From Rhodobacteraceae bacterium WFHF2C18 (GTDB taxonomy: Bacteria > Pseudomonadota > Alphaproteobacteria > Rhodobacterales > Rhodobacteraceae): DNA of 64,000 nt. The notes below the pieces were generated by a model that did no database searches, had not been told where the DNA came from, and saw nothing but the letters and a program-made list of their open reading frames with translations. This document shows positions 9,956-19,900 of the stretch, in pieces. Location: NCBI GenBank assembly GCA_002166865.1, contig NHTQ01000001.1, positions 992,001 to 1,056,000 on the forward strand, given 5' to 3'. The stretch's first letter is position 1, and each line of letters begins with the position of its first letter. A program made the translations under genes and the position numbers.

Positions 9956-10303
9956 CTAGTCGTCGCCCGCACCGCGGGCGCGCGCCTCGGGATCCAGGGC
10001 CGCCCACCACGCCGCATAGCCCGAATTCCCGGGGTCGCGGCCGCCTTCGTCCGGGGCGCCGTCCTCCCACCAGACAGGGCCGCGTTCGCCCAGCCGACGC
10101 TTGGCCGCGTCCACCGCGGCGCGGGCCGCGCGCGCCTCGGCCTCTGTTGTGGCCTGGCCCACCCGGCGGCGGGCCTGCATCAGCGCCTTGATGGCCGCGC
10201 GCCGCTCGGGCTCGGGCAGGCGGGGATCGGTCTTGCGCCAGAGCCGGCCGCGCGCCACGAAATAGCGGCCGTCCGGGGTTTCCGGATAGTCCTTGCGCAC
10301 CAT
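9956..10303 (-). CDS. conserved hypothetical protein, Arg/Ala-rich
   Basis: This is a 115-residue soluble protein. The N-terminus (DYPETPDGRYFVARGRLWRK) looks like a small beta unit, followed by an Arg/Ala-rich helix and a tryptophan-containing tail (VWWEDG, YAAWWAAL). I do not recognise a function. The ATG at 10301-10303 lies 4 nt after the stop of the ABC exporter gene, so it is probably co-transcribed with it. Longer frames upstream run into the ABC gene and were rejected. Confidence 0.65.
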   Translation of the reverse strand: MVRKDYPETPDGRYFVARGRLWRKTDPRLPEPERRAAIKALMQARRRVGQATTEAEARAARAAVDAAKRRLGERGPVWWEDGAPDEGGRDPGNSGYAAWWAALDPEARARGAGDD

Positions 10304-10307
10304 GCGA

Positions 10308-12122
10308 TCAGGCCGCTGCGCGTTCGGCCGCCTGCCGCCGCCACAGCCCGGCGTAGCGCCCGCCGCGCGCCAGCAGCTCGTCATGGGTGCCGGCCTCGAC
10401 GATGCGCCCGTCCTCAAGCACGACAATGCGGTCGGCGTCGGCGACGGTGGACAGGCGGTGCGCGATGGTGATCACGGTCCGGCCTTGTGCCGCGCGCCTG
10501 AGCGCCCCCTGGATGTCCTGTTCGGTCTGGGTGTCCAGCGCGCTGGTCGCCTCGTCCAGCAGCAGGATCGGCGGATCCTTCAGAAGCGTGCGCGCGATGC
10601 CCACGCGCTGTTTTTCCCCGCCCGAAAGCTTCAGGCCACGTTCGCCCACCTGGGTATCGTAGCCTTCGGGCAGGTCCAGGATGAAGTCGTGGATCTGCGC
10701 GGCCTTCGCGGCGGCCTCGACCTCGGCCTGCGTGGCCTCGGCGCGGCCGTAGGCGATGTTGTAGCGGATCGTGTCGTTGAAAAGCACCGTGTCCTGCGGC
10801 ACGACACCGATCGCTGCATGCAGGCTGTCCTGGGTGACGTCGCGCACGTCCTGCCCGTCGATCCGGATGGCGCCCTCGGCCACGTCATAGAAGCGGAACA
10901 AAAGCCGCCCGATGGTGGATTTTCCCGACCCCGAGGGCCCCACCACCGCGACGGTGTGGCCCGCCGGAACGGCCAGCGAGATACCCTTGAGGATCGGCCG
11001 GGCCGGGTCATACCCGAAAACGACCTCGTCGAACCGGATCTCGCCGCCCGAGACCCGGAGCTCCTTGGCGTCCGGCCGGTCCGTGACGTCGGGCTCCTGT
11101 TCGAGCAGCCCGAACATCTCGCCCATGTCCACGAGGCTCTGCCGGATCTCGCGATAGACGGTGCCCAGGAAATTGAGCGGCATGGTGATCTGCACCATGT
11201 AGGAATTGACCATGACGAAATCGCCGACGGTCAAGCGGCCCTCCTGGACGCCGATGGCGGCCATGACCATGACGATGACCAGCCCCCCGGTGATCAGGAA
11301 GGACTGCCCGACGTTGAGAAAGGCCAGCGAATATGTGGTCTGCAGCGCAGCGTGCTCGTAGCCCTTCATGGCCGCATCGTAGCGCGCCGCCTCGCGCTCC
11401 TCGGCGCCGAAGTACTTGACCGTTTCAAAATTGAGCAGGCTGTCGATCGCCTTCTGGTTGGCGTCGGTGTCCTGATCGTTCATCCGCTTGCGCTGCTTCA
11501 CGCGCCACTCGGTCACCTTGAAGGTGAAAACCACATAGGCCGCGATCACGCCGACCACCACGGCGAGATACCAGAAGTCGAACAAGGTCCAGAGGATGAT
11601 GCCGATCAACAGCAGCTCCAGGATCAGCGGCCCGATCGAGAACAGCAGGAAGCGCAGCAGGAACTCCACCCCCTTGACCCCGCGCTCGATGATCCGGCTG
11701 AGCCCGCCGGTCTTGCGCGAGATGTGGTAGCGCAGGGACATGCGGTGAATGTGGCGGAAGGTCTGCAGCGCGATACGGCGCAGGGCGCGCTGCGCCACGC
11801 GGGCGAAGACGGCATCGCGCAATTGCTGAAATCCCACGTTCATCAGCCGCGCCATGCCGTAGGCGACCGTCAGCCCGATCGCCCCGACGGCCAGCATCCA
11901 GGCCGCCGCCTCGCCCTCGCCCGTCAAGGAATCGACCGCCGCCTTGTAAAGATAGGGGGTGCCCACGGCCACCAGCTTGGCCGCCAGAAGGGCAAGCAGG
12001 GCCAGCACGACCCGCCGCTTGGCCCAGGGCTCCCCCTTGGGCCAGAGGTAGGGCGCGACACGGGAAATGGTCTGCCAGCCACGCGCGGGCGGCTCGGTCG
12101 TGGTCAGGGTATGGCGGCGCAT
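10308..12122 (-). CDS. Atm1-type ABC exporter (fused permease and ATPase)
   Basis: The 604-residue protein has an N-terminal six-helix exporter domain (about 1-340) fused to an ATPase with Walker A GPSGSGKST, signature LSGGEKQR and Walker B ILLLDEAT. Overall it matches the Atm1/HMT1 class, which exports glutathione-derived compounds and supports iron-sulfur or heavy-metal homeostasis; that role is inferred from the family. Half-transporters of this kind work as homodimers in the inner membrane. The small hypothetical gene follows 4 nt downstream. Confidence 0.88.
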   Translation of the reverse strand: MRRHTLTTTEPPARGWQTISRVAPYLWPKGEPWAKRRVVLALLALLAAKLVAVGTPYLYKAAVDSLTGEGEAAAWMLAVGAIGLTVAYGMARLMNVGFQQLRDAVFARVAQRALRRIALQTFRHIHRMSLRYHISRKTGGLSRIIERGVKGVEFLLRFLLFSIGPLILELLLIGIILWTLFDFWYLAVVVGVIAAYVVFTFKVTEWRVKQRKRMNDQDTDANQKAIDSLLNFETVKYFGAEEREAARYDAAMKGYEHAALQTTYSLAFLNVGQSFLITGGLVIVMVMAAIGVQEGRLTVGDFVMVNSYMVQITMPLNFLGTVYREIRQSLVDMGEMFGLLEQEPDVTDRPDAKELRVSGGEIRFDEVVFGYDPARPILKGISLAVPAGHTVAVVGPSGSGKSTIGRLLFRFYDVAEGAIRIDGQDVRDVTQDSLHAAIGVVPQDTVLFNDTIRYNIAYGRAEATQAEVEAAAKAAQIHDFILDLPEGYDTQVGERGLKLSGGEKQRVGIARTLLKDPPILLLDEATSALDTQTEQDIQGALRRAAQGRTVITIAHRLSTVADADRIVVLEDGRIVEAGTHDELLARGGRYAGLWRRQAAERAAA

Positions 12123-12191
12123 GGGCCTCGGGCCTTTCGCTTGCTTGGCCGCTAGAAATAGGCCGGCGGGCCGGGGAAGGCCAGCCCCGCC

Positions 12192-14024
12192 TCAGTTGGG
12201 AACGCTGAAGACCTGCCCGGGATAGATCAGATCCGGGTCACGGATGCGGTCGCGATTGGCCTCGAATATGCGCACGTAGAGGATGCCCTCGCCATAGTTA
12301 CGCCGCGAGATGCCCCAGAGCGTGTTTCCCGGCTGGACGACAACCGCCCGGATCGGCGCCGCGCCGCCGTCCTTGTCGGCCAGAAGGTTCGGTGCCTCTT
12401 TCTTGAAGGGGGTCTCCAGCCGCGAGGTGACATTGCCGCCGGCATCGAGTTCGTCGATTCGCAGAGTGTAGACCCCGGTATCGACCGCCGGCAATTCCGA
12501 CCGCCAGGTGCCGCTTTTGCGGATCCGCGAGGTCGTGACGGGCTTGTTGTCCAGATAGACGCGCACGAACCCGTCGCCAGAGGCCCGGCCGGCCAGTTCC
12601 ACATCCCCCTGCTGGGAATATGTGATCGCATCGAGCGCCACCGCCGACATCGCCTCGGGCGGCGCGTTATCCGTCTGCGGGGGCTGAAGAACCCGCACCC
12701 CGCTTTCGTCGGACAGCAGCACAGCCTGCCCCCCACGCGGGGCGGGCGCCGTGGCGGCGGCCGTTTGCGGCAGAGTCTCCGCCTCCGCCCCGGGGGCCGC
12801 AGGCGCGGGCTGCGGTTCGGAGGGGGCGCCGGTCATGGCCCGTGGCGCGGGTTGCGCGGTGGTCCTCCCCGCCTTTGCGTTCGCGGCAGCCGCCTGCGGA
12901 TCTCCGGCCTTCCCGTCCGCCGGCGGTGCCGGAGCGGTCTCGCCGCTTTCGGCCCGCGCCACGGTGGCCGCCTCGCCTGCGTCGTCCTTGCCCGGCGTGG
13001 GCTCGGGAAGGGCCGGCCGGGCGGCGTGCTCGGACTCTGGTCTTGGCTGCGCGCGCGTCTCTGCCGGAACCCCGGGCGCGGATTTCGGGACGGGGGCGCC
13101 CGCCAACACGTCCGGGGCGCCGTTCGGCCCCGGCAGGGTCTGCTCCTCCGCGTCGCGCCGCGCCGGGGGTGTCTTCGCAGCCTCGGTCACCTCACCGGTT
13201 TCGGCGCGCGCGGCCGTCGCCGCCTCGTCGGGCGCGTCCTCGGCCGGCGGGGTCTCCGGGCGCGTGTGCGCGGCGGCCTGATCGGTATCGGATTGCCCGG
13301 CCCCGTCCGCGGTGGTTTCCGGCTCCGAACGGGATGGATCGGTGGTGGCTGCGGTCTCGCGGCTGTCCCCCTGCCGGGTGGCGGAGTCCGCGGGGTCCTC
13401 CGCCCCGGACGGGCCGATCTTGTTCCCGGCGGTCTCCCCCGGCTCCGGCGCCTTGGCCAGGGGACGCGCACGCGGAGTGATGATGATTTCTTCGCGGGAC
13501 AGCACTTCGGTGCCCGTCTCCGGTGACCGCATGCGCAGCGTCAGGACCCTGGGCCGATCACTGGCAGGCACCTCCAGGAACTCGACGAATTCACCACGCG
13601 GCCCGGCCTGTAGCGTGGCCAGTGTCGCGCCGTCCAGCAGGACCGCGGTATCCCACCCCGGGGCGCTGCGCCCGGCCACCAGCATCTGCCCGTCGGGTTC
13701 CAGGCGGAAAGTGCTGAACGAGGGCGCCGCGGGCAGCGCGGGGGTATCCTGCGATGGCGGCCGCGTCTCTTCGGGCTGCGCGCGGGCCGTTTCCACCTCC
13801 TCCCGCTGATCCAGGGATGTTTCCGCTTTGTTTTGGCGCTTGTCGCGGTGCGCCCCGTCGGCCTGACCCGCCTCTTCAACCGCGGGCGGCGCCTGACCCG
13901 CGTCGGGCTGCGGCGGCGGCAGGATTCCGGCGAGATGCAGGCCTGCACCAACAAACGCGGCAACGCCGACGGCCGCCGCGGCCCCAAGGGCCGGCCCCCC
14001 AGCCAGACCTGCGAATTTGCTCAT
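12192..14024 (-). CDS. LysM-domain envelope protein with long disordered region
   Basis: The 610-residue protein has an N-terminal hydrophobic anchor (about residues 8-35), an early Pro/Glu-rich segment, a beta-rich domain (about 100-190), then about 230 residues of low-complexity Ala/Pro/Glu/Thr sequence with imperfect repeats of the type EAATxARAExGE. A second Ig-like segment follows. It ends in a LysM domain starting at VVQPGNTLWGISRRNYG and finishing YPGQVFSVPN. LysM binds peptidoglycan, so the protein probably spans the periplasm from the inner membrane to the wall. Such proteins are common in Rhodobacterales; the exact role is unknown. Confidence 0.8.
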   Translation of the reverse strand: MSKFAGLAGGPALGAAAAVGVAAFVGAGLHLAGILPPPQPDAGQAPPAVEEAGQADGAHRDKRQNKAETSLDQREEVETARAQPEETRPPSQDTPALPAAPSFSTFRLEPDGQMLVAGRSAPGWDTAVLLDGATLATLQAGPRGEFVEFLEVPASDRPRVLTLRMRSPETGTEVLSREEIIITPRARPLAKAPEPGETAGNKIGPSGAEDPADSATRQGDSRETAATTDPSRSEPETTADGAGQSDTDQAAAHTRPETPPAEDAPDEAATAARAETGEVTEAAKTPPARRDAEEQTLPGPNGAPDVLAGAPVPKSAPGVPAETRAQPRPESEHAARPALPEPTPGKDDAGEAATVARAESGETAPAPPADGKAGDPQAAAANAKAGRTTAQPAPRAMTGAPSEPQPAPAAPGAEAETLPQTAAATAPAPRGGQAVLLSDESGVRVLQPPQTDNAPPEAMSAVALDAITYSQQGDVELAGRASGDGFVRVYLDNKPVTTSRIRKSGTWRSELPAVDTGVYTLRIDELDAGGNVTSRLETPFKKEAPNLLADKDGGAAPIRAVVVQPGNTLWGISRRNYGEGILYVRIFEANRDRIRDPDLIYPGQVFSVPN

Positions 14025-14125
14025 CTAGTTCTTCCACCCCAATCGGATTTGGCAGCATGCTTGCCGGAGCATATCTAGGCCGCTAATAGGGGTCAAAACA
14101 ACCCTTCGCAACAATTGGTGAGACC

Positions 14126-14677
14126 ATGCCCGCGCGCTCGATCTGTGTCTTTTGCGGCTCACGGTCCGGGGGGCGGCCGGCGTTCCGGACCGAGGCGACC
14201 GCGCTGGGGCGCATGTTGGCCGAGGAAGGCTGGCGCCTGGTCTACGGGGCCGGCGACATCGGCCTCATGGGCGCGGTGGCCCGTTCCGCCCAGGCCGCCG
14301 GCGGTGAAACCTTCGGTGTGATCCCCGCCCACCTGATGCAGGCCGAGGCCGGCAAGATCGACCTGACACGCTTCGTGGTGACCGAGAACATGCACGAACG
14401 CAAGAAGGTCATGTTCATGAATTCCAACGCCATCGTGGTATTGCCGGGTGGCGCCGGCTCCCTGGACGAATTCTTCGAGGTCCTCACATGGCGGCAGTTG
14501 GGCCTGCATCAAAAGCCCATCTTCCTGTTGAACACCGATGGCTACTGGGCGCCGCTGATCCAGATCATCGATCACGTGATCGCCGAGGGCTTTGCCGATG
14601 CGTCGCTGCGGCAATTCGTGACGGTGGTCGCGGATGTTCAGGAACTTTCCAGCGCCTTGCGCGCCGCCCTGTCCTGA
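14126..14677 (+). CDS. LOG-family protein (TIGR00730), nucleotide phosphoribohydrolase
   Basis: The 183-residue Rossmann-fold protein carries the family signature PGGAGSLDEFFEV. It resembles plant LOG enzymes and bacterial homologues, which release free base from cytokinin riboside monophosphates or cleave purine nucleotides; the natural bacterial substrate is often AMP-like. The N-terminus SICVFCGSRSG is the typical family opening. The gene is divergent from the LysM gene, and its last 40 nt overlap the end of the convergent permease gene. Confidence 0.88.
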   Translation: MPARSICVFCGSRSGGRPAFRTEATALGRMLAEEGWRLVYGAGDIGLMGAVARSAQAAGGETFGVIPAHLMQAEAGKIDLTRFVVTENMHERKKVMFMNSNAIVVLPGGAGSLDEFFEVLTWRQLGLHQKPIFLLNTDGYWAPLIQIIDHVIAEGFADASLRQFVTVVADVQELSSALRAALS

Positions 14678-15534
14678 CGCCAGGCAGCGGTGGTGTAGAT
14701 CGCCAGAGCGGTCCAGATCATCGCGAAGGCCAGGGCGTGCCAGGGGCTGAAGGCTTCGCGGAAAATCAGTGTCGCCACAAGGAACTGCAGCGTGGGATTG
14801 AGGTACTGCACCAACCCCACGGTGGCCAGCGCGACACGCCTGGTCGCGTAGCTGAACAGGATGAGCGGCGTTGCCGTCAAGGGCCCCGAGAACGCCAGCA
14901 GGAGGCTGTCGGTCCAGCCGGTCGCGAAGGCGCCGCCGCCGCCGTCATGCACCACCGCCAGCACCGTGATCGCGATCGGTGAAAGCAGCAGGACCTCGGC
15001 CGTCACCGACACGACGGGCCCGGTGACAAGGCGTTTCTTAGCCAACCCGTAGAGGCCGAAAGAGGTGGCCAGGATCAGCGCGATCCAGGGCGCCACCCCC
15101 AGCCCCGCCGTCAGCGTGGCCACCGCCGCAGCGGCAAGCGCCACAGCCGCGCCCTGCGCCCGGCCCAGCCGTTCGCGAAAGGCAACTGCGCCCAGAAGCA
15201 CGGCGACCAGCGGGAAGGTGTAGTATCCCAGCGACGCCTCGGTCGCCTTGCCGATCTGGATCGCGGTGATGAAGACGAACCAGTTGGTCGAGATCATGAG
15301 CGCGGCAAAGCCGATCGCGAGCGCCGAGCGCCGGGTGCCGACCGCCTGCCTGAGCGCCAGAAGCCGGCCCTGCCCGGCCAGAACGAGGGCGAAGAAGGCA
15401 AAGGACCACAGGGTGCGGTGCGCAAGGATCTCGATGGGCGGGATATGGTCCAGCAGCTTGTAGTAGATGGGCGAGAGCCCCCAGATGGTGCAGGCCCCCA
15501 CCATCGCGCCCACGCCCTTTGCCGCCTCCGTCAT
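14638..15534 (-). CDS. rarD: RarD-like EamA-family permease
   Basis: The 298-residue inner-membrane protein has about ten hydrophobic segments. The N-terminal motif (GACTIWGLSPIYYKLLDHIP) and overall length match the RarD group of the drug/metabolite transporter superfamily. The start ATG at 15532-15534 puts the first membrane helix at the N-terminus. The 3' end overlaps the LOG gene by 40 nt on opposite strands. Substrate unknown; EamA proteins usually export amino acids or metabolites. Confidence 0.82.
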   Translation of the reverse strand: MTEAAKGVGAMVGACTIWGLSPIYYKLLDHIPPIEILAHRTLWSFAFFALVLAGQGRLLALRQAVGTRRSALAIGFAALMISTNWFVFITAIQIGKATEASLGYYTFPLVAVLLGAVAFRERLGRAQGAAVALAAAAVATLTAGLGVAPWIALILATSFGLYGLAKKRLVTGPVVSVTAEVLLLSPIAITVLAVVHDGGGGAFATGWTDSLLLAFSGPLTATPLILFSYATRRVALATVGLVQYLNPTLQFLVATLIFREAFSPWHALAFAMIWTALAIYTTAAWRQDRAARKALESS

Positions 15535-15600
15535 CGCCGTCTCTCCCTTTCGCGGGACAGTGCTGGCGCAGGCGGGCGGGAATGGCAAGGCTCGGGCACG

Positions 15601-15630
15601 AAAAACCCCGCGGGCCAGGGACCCGCGGGG
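15601..15630 (-). terminator. rho-independent terminator of sodB
   Basis: A 9-bp GC-rich stem (15606-15614 pairing with 15622-15630, loop of 7) is followed on the minus strand by five T (15601-15605). It lies about 27 nt past the sodB stop codon. Confidence 0.8.
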
Positions 15631-15656
15631 CGCAAGCCCTTGCGCTGCCGCACACC

Positions 15657-16256
15657 TTACATGCGCGACGCGACGTTTTCCCAGTTGACCAGGTTGTCGA
15701 GGAAATTCTTCAGATAAGCGGGACGCTTGTTGCGGAAGTCGATGTAGTAGGAATGCTCCCATACATCACAGCCCAGAAGCGCGGTCTGGTTGAAACACAG
15801 CGGGTTCACGCCGTTCTCGGTCGAGGTGACCTTGAGGCTGCCGTCGGTGTCCTTCACGAGCCAGGCCCAGCCCGAGCCGAACTGCCCCGCGCCGGCGGCC
15901 GCGAACTTCTCCTTGAAGCCGTCGATCGAGCCGAAGGCCTCCGTCAGGGCCTTTTCCAGCTCACCGGGCATGCCGGTGCCACCGGGCGCCATCATTTCCC
16001 AGAACTGCGTGTGGTTCCAGTGCTGGCTGGCATTGTTGAAGATGCCGTTCTGCGCCACGGCACCGGGCTGGTAATTGCCCTTGATGATCTCTTCGACGGA
16101 CTTGCCTTCCCACTCTGTGCCGGCGACGGCCTTGTTGCCGTTGTCCACATAGGCCTTGTGGTGGATGTCGTGGTGGTATTCCAAGGTTTCGCGCGACATG
16201 CCGTGATCGGCCAGGGCGTCGTGCGAATAGGGAAGATCGGGAAGTTCAAAGCTCAT
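15657..16256 (-). CDS. sodB: iron superoxide dismutase SodB
   Basis: The enzyme converts superoxide to peroxide and oxygen in the cytoplasm. The 199-residue protein shows the Fe/Mn-SOD ligands: the first His in YHHDIHH, the second in NHTQFW, and the DVWEHSYY signature with the last Asp and His. The sequence around AGAGQFGSGWAWL is typical of the iron-type enzyme, though metal choice cannot be proven from sequence. The gene stands alone with its own terminator. The upstream region has an inverted repeat at 16291-16307. Confidence 0.94.
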   Translation of the reverse strand: MSFELPDLPYSHDALADHGMSRETLEYHHDIHHKAYVDNGNKAVAGTEWEGKSVEEIIKGNYQPGAVAQNGIFNNASQHWNHTQFWEMMAPGGTGMPGELEKALTEAFGSIDGFKEKFAAAGAGQFGSGWAWLVKDTDGSLKVTSTENGVNPLCFNQTALLGCDVWEHSYYIDFRNKRPAYLKNFLDNLVNWENVASRM

Positions 16257-16290
16257 GGGTCTGCCCCCTGTTCACGGTGGTAATCACTAT

Positions 16291-16307
16291 GGCTATAGAT
16301 GGTAGCC
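16291..16307. promoter_or_regulatory. short inverted repeat GGCTA-N7-TAGCC upstream of sodB
   Basis: The repeat lies 35-50 nt upstream of the sodB start and covers the TATAG sequence that could act as its -10 element. A TTGACG at about 16320-16325 could be the -35, but the spacing is longer than usual. A repressor site is possible; no known box was matched. Confidence 0.25.
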
Positions 16308-16355
16308 GCGGGCGGACAACGTCAAGTCTGAAGTGAAGTTCCCCGGCCGCCGGCA

Positions 16356-16934
16356 TCAGACGTGATAGCGCACTTCGCTGTCCGTCGCTGCCGCGTCGCA
16401 GAGCAACTTGTAGACGTAGTGCGCCACCGACCGGAAGCAGACGATGACCATGCTGTCCGCGTCCGGCATGTGAAAGGCGGCCGGCACCTGGGCCAGGCGG
16501 GTGCGCCGGAACATCCCCGGCCCGAAGGCTGCGGGTGCCATGTCCACCGGGCAGAGCTTGGCGACGACCTCGCGCACCTGCGGTCCCCCGCTCAAACGGA
16601 AGAGCGCGCGCGCGTCAGAGACATTGACGGCCAGGACGTGCCGCCCTTCCAGGGCGGCCTGGATCTGTGCCAGCCTTTCCTCGGCCTCCGCGTAGGGGAC
16701 CATGACAAGCAGTTCGTCGGGCGCCATCCAGGCCAGGGCATTGCCGCCGTCCCGGGCCGTGCGGATCCCGGTCCGGTCAGGCATGTCCACGCCGGTCGCC
16801 GCCGTGGCGGCGGCTTGCAACTCCTCGGCGGCCAGATCCCCGCGCAGGGTGATCATGCCCTGCAGCCCCATTTCCTCGACCTTGACGAAGCCCGCTTCGC
16901 TGGCCCCGTCAAGCGCGCTGCGCGCATCAGGCAT
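16356..16934 (-). CDS. soxG: sarcosine oxidase gamma subunit
   Basis: Fourth subunit of heterotetrameric sarcosine oxidase, which oxidatively demethylates sarcosine to glycine and passes the one-carbon unit to tetrahydrofolate. The 192-residue length, the position directly after soxA with an 8-nt overlap, and the GcvT-like pattern (DARALFRLSGG) fit SoxG. The gamma subunit is the least conserved of the four, so identification leans on context. Confidence 0.88.
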   Translation of the reverse strand: MPDARSALDGASEAGFVKVEEMGLQGMITLRGDLAAEELQAAATAATGVDMPDRTGIRTARDGGNALAWMAPDELLVMVPYAEAEERLAQIQAALEGRHVLAVNVSDARALFRLSGGPQVREVVAKLCPVDMAPAAFGPGMFRRTRLAQVPAAFHMPDADSMVIVCFRSVAHYVYKLLCDAAATDSEVRYHV

Positions 16935-19900
16935 TCAGTTTCTCCCCTTCCTTGTCGTAGAAGACCGGTTCGACGATCTTCGCCTCGACGATCGTGCCGT
17001 CCACCTTCGGGAACTCCAGGACCTCGCCCATGCGGTCCGGGCCGTGCTTGACCAGCCCCATCGCGATGCCGCGGCCAAGCGTGGGCGAATGGTAGGTCGA
17101 GGTCACGCGGCCCTGCACGTTGCGCTGGCCGTTGGCGTTGGTGCCGGGCGCCGTGGCATAGGCGCCGTCGGGCAGAACGGAGCCGTCCAGCGTTTCCAAC
17201 CCGACCAATTGCCAGCGGTCCGGATCGGTCATGTGCGACCGCGCCTGCGCGCGTTTGCCGATGTAGTCGTCCTTCTTCTTGGAAATCGCCCAGTGCAGGC
17301 CGAGGTCCTGCGGGATCACGGTGCCGTCGGTTTCGTCCCCGATCATGATGAAGCCCTTTTCGGCGCGCATGACGTGCATGGCCTCGGTGCCGTAGGGCAT
17401 GACGCCGTGTTCGGCGCCGGCCTCCATCAGCTTGTCCCAAAGGGTGCGGCCATGCCCCGCCGGCACGGCGAGTTCGAACGACAGCTCTCCCGCGAAGGAG
17501 ATCCGGAAAACCCGCGCCGGGATGCCGGCCACGGTGATCGGCTTCCAGCCCATGAAGCCGAGCGCCTCGGCGCTGACATCGTCATCGGTGAGCTTTTCCA
17601 GGACCTTACGCGAATTGGGGCCGGCCACGCCGATCTGGGCGTACTGCTCGGTCACGTTGGCGGTGTAGACCTGCCAGTCCCACCACTCGGTCTGGAGCCA
17701 TTCCTCCATGTGGCCATGGACGTTCTCGGCCCCGCCGGTGGTGGTGTGGCAAAGGAAGGTGTCCTCGTCCAGCCGCGCGACCACACCATCGTCCATCAGG
17801 AAGCCGTTCTCGCTGCACATCAAACCGTAACGGCAGCGCCCCGGTTTCAGGGTGCTCATCATGTTGGTATAGAGCATGTCCATGAACCGGCCCGCATCGG
17901 GGCCCTTGACGACGATCTTGCCCAGTGTCGAGGCGTCCAGCAGGCCGAGGCTTTCGCGCGTCTGCGTGATCTCGCGGTTGAGCGCGTCCTGCACGCCCTC
18001 CCCGTCCCGCAGGTAGCAATAAGGCCGCCGCCATTGTCCGACCGGCTCCCAGTAGGCGCCGTTCTCGGCGTGCCAATCGTGCATCGGTGTGCGGCGCACG
18101 GGCTGGAACGTCTCGCCACGCGCCTGACCCGCGATCGCGGCCATCGAGATCGGCGTGTAGGGCGGGCGGAAGGTCGTGGTTCCGGTCTGCGGGATCGGCT
18201 GGCCGAGCGCATCCGACAGGATCGCAAGACCGTTGATATTGCTCAGCTTGCCCTGATCCGTCGCCATGCCCAGCGTCGTGTAGCGCTTGGCGTGCTCGAC
18301 GGATTCATAGCCCTCGCGGGCGGCGAGCTGGATGTCGCTGACCTTCACGTCATTCTGGTAATCCAGCCAGGCCTTCATGCGCAGCTTGACGCCCGCCCCC
18401 TGGGGCATCAGCCAGACAGGTTCGAGTGGCATTTCCTCGGGCGCCTCGGCCTGCGGGGCCGTCGCGTCCGCGGCGGTGAAACCCGCCTCCCTTGCCGCGT
18501 CCCGGCCGGCACGATGGGCATCCGCCAGCCCGCCGGCAAGGTCCAGGTGGCCGTTTGCCGCGCCCGCGGCGAGCACGAAGACATCGCCATCTGCCCCCGT
18601 GGGGCCCTTGTCGCGGTCGGGGCGGAAAAGGGCCTGATCGGCGTCCCAGTTCAGCTTGCCACCGCAGTGCGAGAACAGGTGGACCACCGGCGACCAGCCG
18701 CCCGACATGGCCACCGCGTCGCATTTTATCTCTTCCAGCACGGCGCCCTCGCCGGCCTGGTTGCAGATGGCCACGGCCTCCACCCGGCGGGTGCCCTTGA
18801 CCTTGGCCACGCCCTTGCCGGTCTCCACGCGGATGCCCAGGTCGCGGGCACGCTCGGCCAGCGGCCCGCCGCCACCCTTGCGCGCATCAAGGATCGCCGG
18901 CACCTCCAGCCCGAGTTCCTTTAGCGTGATCGCCGTGCGATAGGCATCGTCGTTGTTGGTCACCACCACGGTCCGGTCGCCCACCGAGACGGCGTAGTTC
19001 ACCGCGTAGTCGCGCACCGCCGAGGCCAGCATCACGCCCGGCACGTCGTTGCCGGCAAAACTCAGCGGCCGCTCCAGCGCCCCGGTGGCGGTGATGACGC
19101 GGGTCGCGCGGATCCGCCAGAGCCGGTGCCGCGGCCCAGCCTGCCCCGCGCGGGGCTCGGCCACCTGTTCATAGCCCAGCACGTACCCGTGATCGTAGAC
19201 GCCGGCGCCCATCAGGCGGCTGCGCAGGGTGACATTGTCCATCCCTGTCAGTTCTTCCAGGGCATCGGTGACGAACTGCTCGGCCGGCTTGCCCTCGATG
19301 GTGCCGCCATCGACGGGCGCGCGGCCGCCCCAGTGCGGCGTCTGTTCCATCACCAGCACGCGCGCGCCGGCCCGGCCCGCGGCCAGCGCGGCCTGCAACC
19401 CGGCCACGCCGCCGCCGATCACCAGGACATCGGCGAAGGCGTAGAAATGCTCGTAGCTGTCGGGGTCCGCGCCCTTGGGCGGCTTGCCCAGCCCCGCCGA
19501 CTGGCGGATGAAGGGCTCGTAAATGTGTTTCCAGAAGGGGCGCGGCTCCATGAAGGTCTTGTAGTAGAAACCCGCCGGCAGAAAGCGCGCCAACTGCGCG
19601 TTGATTGCGCCCACGTCGAACTCCAGGCTCGGCCAGTGGTTCTGGCTGATGCAGGTCAGGCCCTCGTGAAGCTCGGTGGTGGTGGTGCGCTGGTTGGGCT
19701 CGAAGCGGTCGCCCTCGCCCATGCCGACCAGCGCATTGGGTTCCTCCGCGCCGCTGGCCACAATACCGCGCGGACGGTGATACTTGAAAGACCGCCCGAC
19801 CATCAACTGGTCGTTGGCCAGCAGCGCCGAGGCCAGCGTGTCACCCGCGTGGCCAGTCAGGCGCTTGCCGTTGAAGGTGAAGTTGACGGGCCGGCCCCGC

